Assembly (NCBI RefSeq): GCF_029893585.1
Contig: NZ_JARXYX010000025.1
Coordinates: forward strand, 82,246-146,245
Length of the DNA stretch: 64,000 nucleotides
Origin: Streptomyces sp. LBL
GTDB lineage: Bacteria; Actinomycetota; Actinomycetes; Streptomycetales; Streptomycetaceae
Direction of reading: 5' to 3'
Part shown: positions 61,540 to 64,000 of the stretch, piece by piece
Layout of the letters: every line of letters starts with the position of its first letter
Position numbering within the stretch: position 1 is the first letter of the stretch
The notes under the pieces: model-generated
Seen by the model: only the letters and a program-made list of their open reading frames with translations
The model's database searches: none
What the model was told of the DNA's origin: nothing
Position numbers and translations under genes: made by a program

Positions 61540-63473
61540 GCCGGGAAGCGGCCGAGCCGGAACTCGGCTCTCTCCTCGTCCGCCATCTCCTTGCGGTGTC
61601 TGCCCGTCTCGCCGAGGAGGCCGCTACGCTCGACGACTGGCTGGCCATGCCGCCGATCATCCTCGACGTCACCGATGAGACGGAAGCCTTGACGGTGGAG
61701 GACGTCTTCGAGCGGGAGTCCGGTGCGTTGCGCACGGTATGCCACCGCCCGTACACGCGCCTGCGTACGGTGGAGGAAGTCCTGCCGACGTCCCAGGTGC
61801 GCTCGATCGCCGCAGGCGCGACGGCACGTCTGGCCGCCCACCCCGAGGACTGGGCCTCGCATACGCTCGCCGGTGTCCGGCCCAGCCGTCTGCTGGCCCG
61901 GCGCAGTGAGGAAAACGCCGACATCTACGAGAACCGGGTCGCGATCGCCGTCCTCAACGTGATGCGGTCGCATCTGCAGAAGCGCATCGCCAAGCTCAGG
62001 GACCTGAGCAGGATGGTGGACGATGTGCACGGCCTGCTCATGCCCTCGCAGGAAACTTCTTGGCGGGCCCGACGAGACCTAGCCAAACTGTTCAGGAACA
62101 TCGAGGAATCCGGTCGACATCAGGCAGCCGCGGAGGTACGCCGACGGGCACTGGAATCCTCCCTCATGACAGTGGAGTTGATGCTGGGCTCGCCGCTGGC
62201 ACGCGCGGTCGACCACCGCTCCGCACCGCCGCGCGAACTGCATCCGACGAACCTGCTGAGCAGTGATCCGCACTACCGCAGGGTGGCTCTGCTCTGGCAA
62301 GCCTGTACCGCGATCGAGACCCCGCGTCTCGGAGAAGCCGAAACGACCCGTCGGCGACAGGAGGTCCTCGGCGCCTTCGAGCGTTTCACCGGCCTCCTTC
62401 TGCTGCTCGCCTGCAAGCTGCTCCAGGCCGTCCCGGAAGCCGGCCAGCCGGTCCCTTCCCCCGGCTGCTCCACCCGTTTCCGCATGCGAGGCGAACTGCT
62501 GACGGTCACCTGGTCCCGGACGGGCGACTTCGTCCTTCACTGGCGCACGCGGCAGGTGCTCCGCGTCGTACCGATCGCGACCGACCTGTGCACGGCTCCC
62601 GACGCCTCCTCGGTCGCTGCGGCGATCACGGAGTCCCGCCGTGACCGGCCGAGCGCCGTGTGCGACAACGACCTGATCGTCTATCCAGGGCTGCTTCAAG
62701 CACGGCAGGACGCTGAGCCTGACGTCGTCCGGGCCTCCTATCGGATCGGTCGCCGCGACGGCGACGCGCCCGAGCGGCATGTCGACGTCGCTCCTCTGTC
62801 CCCTCTGGACATTTTCAGCGTCAGCCGCCTGCTGCGGGCCGTCCAATGGGCGACACTGGGTGCCGACGCGCGCGACTACCCCCACACCGTGCCCGTGCCC
62901 GCAGGCAATCGCTCCGCTCTGGCGGGCTGCGGCTGGCTCGAACCCCGGCACGACGGTGTCGCGGTCGTACGCGCCCCGAGCCAGACCGAGTTGGAGCGCC
63001 TCCCCGCTCGACTGAAACAGACCCTCAGGCGGCACGGCAGTGGCCGGGCAACCGAGCACGAGACCCGGGGATTGCGTGCCCTGTGTGCGGCGTTGGAAGA
63101 GGCGGCCGCCAAGACCGAACTGCTCGAAGTGTGCCCGGTGTGCGCCAAGACCGGACCTCAGCGCCAGACGGTCTTCGAGCCCCGTGAGGACGGCCTGTTC
63201 GCAGCGTCCTGCACCTCGTGCCGTACCAGGTGGGAGCTCCGTCGCTGCCTGGCCTGTGACGACACCTTCCCGTTGCTCAATCCGGACGGCCTTGCCGCTA
63301 CCGGTGCCCCCGAACCCGACCTCGATCGCCGTGCCGGTGGGGTTCTCCTGGCGGTTCCGTGCTGGTCTGCGGAGCGCACCGGCCAGTCCGTCTGTCCCGC
63401 CTGCGGCACCTGCGGTGAGGCGGGACGAGTCACTTCCTGCCCGCGCGGCTGTTCGGCCCAGCCACCGCTCTGA
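61536..63473 (+). CDS. DUF2357/McrC-like protein with C-terminal zinc ribbons
   Basis: A 645-residue protein. SRLLARRSEENADIYENRVA and IAVLNVMRSHLQKRI (about residues 110-145) match the ENR(F/V) core found in DUF2357 partners of McrB-type ATPases. The following helical segment fits, but a PD-(D/E)XK core is not obvious. The C-terminal ~115 residues have at least three cysteine sets (CPVCAKTG, CTSCRTRW plus CLACDDTF, CPACGTCG) that should bind zinc and contact DNA or RNA. It is the last gene of the coupled operon. Confidence 0.7.
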   Translation: MSREAAEPELGSLLVRHLLAVSARLAEEAATLDDWLAMPPIILDVTDETEALTVEDVFERESGALRTVCHRPYTRLRTVEEVLPTSQVRSIAAGATARLAAHPEDWASHTLAGVRPSRLLARRSEENADIYENRVAIAVLNVMRSHLQKRIAKLRDLSRMVDDVHGLLMPSQETSWRARRDLAKLFRNIEESGRHQAAAEVRRRALESSLMTVELMLGSPLARAVDHRSAPPRELHPTNLLSSDPHYRRVALLWQACTAIETPRLGEAETTRRRQEVLGAFERFTGLLLLLACKLLQAVPEAGQPVPSPGCSTRFRMRGELLTVTWSRTGDFVLHWRTRQVLRVVPIATDLCTAPDASSVAAAITESRRDRPSAVCDNDLIVYPGLLQARQDAEPDVVRASYRIGRRDGDAPERHVDVAPLSPLDIFSVSRLLRAVQWATLGADARDYPHTVPVPAGNRSALAGCGWLEPRHDGVAVVRAPSQTELERLPARLKQTLRRHGSGRATEHETRGLRALCAALEEAAAKTELLEVCPVCAKTGPQRQTVFEPREDGLFAASCTSCRTRWELRRCLACDDTFPLLNPDGLAATGAPEPDLDRRAGGVLLAVPCWSAERTGQSVCPACGTCGEAGRVTSCPRGCSAQPPL

Positions 63474-63630
63474 ACCGGGAAGGTGCGTCTATCCCTCGAA
63501 CGGGCCGTGGCCCGGAATGCCTCGGCGCAGCACAGGCAGAACAGGATCGTCGCGGCGTCCGCTGGGCATGTGGTGTCACGTCAGTTCGGTAGAGTGGCCT
63601 CACCCTCCGCGCAGAAGCGCCCTCGGGACG

Positions 63631-63905
63631 GTTGCAGGCAAAGCACTCGCGCTGGACGGCCCCTGCGTCGTCCTCATCACCGACACCTACTACGGCCCAC
63701 TCGACCGAGCCCGCTGGTCGGCACGGCTATGCGAGACCGTGAACGCTCTGGAAGCCGACCTGGTCTGCCACACTGGCGACATCGCGGACGGCACGGCCGC
63801 ACGTCGCCGCGCGCAGGCCGCCCCGCTCGTACCGTGCGCGCGACCCGGGCTCGTGTAAACGTCACCGGCAACCACGAGTACTACAGCCGAGGCACAGGGC
63901 TGAGT
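63631..63905 (+). pseudogene. metallophosphoesterase remnant (calcineurin-like)
   Basis: The frame from 63631 reads GKALALDGPCVVLITDTYYG, then LDRARWSARLCETVNALEAD, then LVCHTGDIADG, and ends at a TAA near 63856. The next frame goes on with VNVTGNHEYYSRGTG. These are metal-site blocks I to III of YaeI-like phosphatases, broken by a frameshift and lacking the rest of the barrel. The first motif reads DTYY instead of DTHY. The remnant ends abruptly near 63905 beside a repeat-rich segment. Confidence 0.75.
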
Positions 63906-64000
63906 TGTCGACGGTCAGGCAATTCCCCACGATCTGCATGATCAGCGTCATGTAATTCCCCACCCCTGCGATCACGACTCCCCATGGGGACAGCGAATCC
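63906..64000. mobile_element. probable end of an insertion sequence (IS21-like), cut by the window edge
   Basis: AATTCCCCAC occurs at 63921-63930 and again at 63954-63963, in the same orientation with a 33-bp period. A CCCCATGGGG palindrome follows at 63980-63989. Repeated short sequences inside one end, starting just where the phosphatase gene is broken, resemble the multiple terminal repeats of IS21-family elements. No transposase is visible in the window. Confidence 0.45.

Noticed and set aside
47223..63473. Identification as a standard BREX, DISARM or Zorya system
   Set aside because: No PglX-type methylase, PglZ, BrxL, DrmA/B/C set or MotAB-like membrane pair is present in the locus.

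Overview
The window is high-GC actinobacterial chromosome, almost certainly Streptomyces or a close relative. Indicators are very high third-position GC, frequent GTG and TTG starts, GTGA/ATGA stop-start overlaps, a class F sortase, a DUF574 methyltransferase, a SpoIIE-type phosphatase with PAS and GAF domains, an Rpf-like cell-wall enzyme, WS/DGAT and GH families, and actinobacterial-type glgA/glgC. Most of it reads as accessory or arm-type content. No rRNA, tRNA or CRISPR array was seen. Layout: 1-9 kb holds envelope and secreted functions: a truncated methyltransferase, a repeat lipoprotein, a proline-rich secreted protein beside a DUF4239 membrane protein, a small anchored protein beside a class F sortase, a Tat-type polysaccharide deacetylase, a collapsed lysyl-tRNA synthetase pseudogene, a universal stress protein and a CapA-like phosphoesterase. 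8.5-15.4 kb holds an ECF sigma factor, a hypothetical protein and a zinc anti-sigma factor in a row, then an Fpg/Nei glycosylase, a SpoIIE-type phosphatase and a lipase-maturation-factor-like membrane protein. 15.4-27.8 kb is an L-fucose island. A FadR-type regulator sits divergent to a tightly coupled operon encoding a sugar ABC transporter, fuconate dehydratase, SDR, aldo/keto reductase, mutarotase and lactonase. Next to the regulator are an alpha-L-fucosidase and a GH20 hexosaminidase. Together they suggest release of fucose from glycans outside the cell, import, and oxidative non-phosphorylating breakdown. The last enzyme, a diketo-acid hydrolase, is not in the window. 28-46.8 kb is mixed: an amidase remnant, two small overlooked ORFs, an HD-fold protein, two SDRs, a WS/DGAT, a PA14-GH2 glycosidase, glgA-glgC, a FhuF-like iron reductase, a DMT-like transporter, an Rpf-LysM-M23 wall hydrolase, 6-phosphogluconate dehydrogenase, a racemase-like protein, a GNAT protein and panD. 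47.2-63.5 kb is the most unusual part. A 1518-residue protein with a GHKL (sacsin/HSP90-like) ATPase fold at its N-terminus and a DUF3883-like nuclease motif at its C-terminus is transcribed away from a compact six-gene operon. That operon encodes a TerY-like vWA protein, a protein kinase with a zinc ribbon, an SF1 helicase, a winged-helix protein with a HEPN-like RNNATH motif, a coiled-coil McrB-like AAA+ ATPase, and a DUF2357/McrC-like protein with C-terminal zinc ribbons. All six genes overlap or nearly abut. I read this as a candidate genome-defence system that combines phospho-signalling, helicase, GTPase/AAA+ and nuclease modules; that function is inference. The right end holds a frameshifted metallophosphatase remnant and a probable insertion-sequence end, which supports the view that this is an exchange hotspot.
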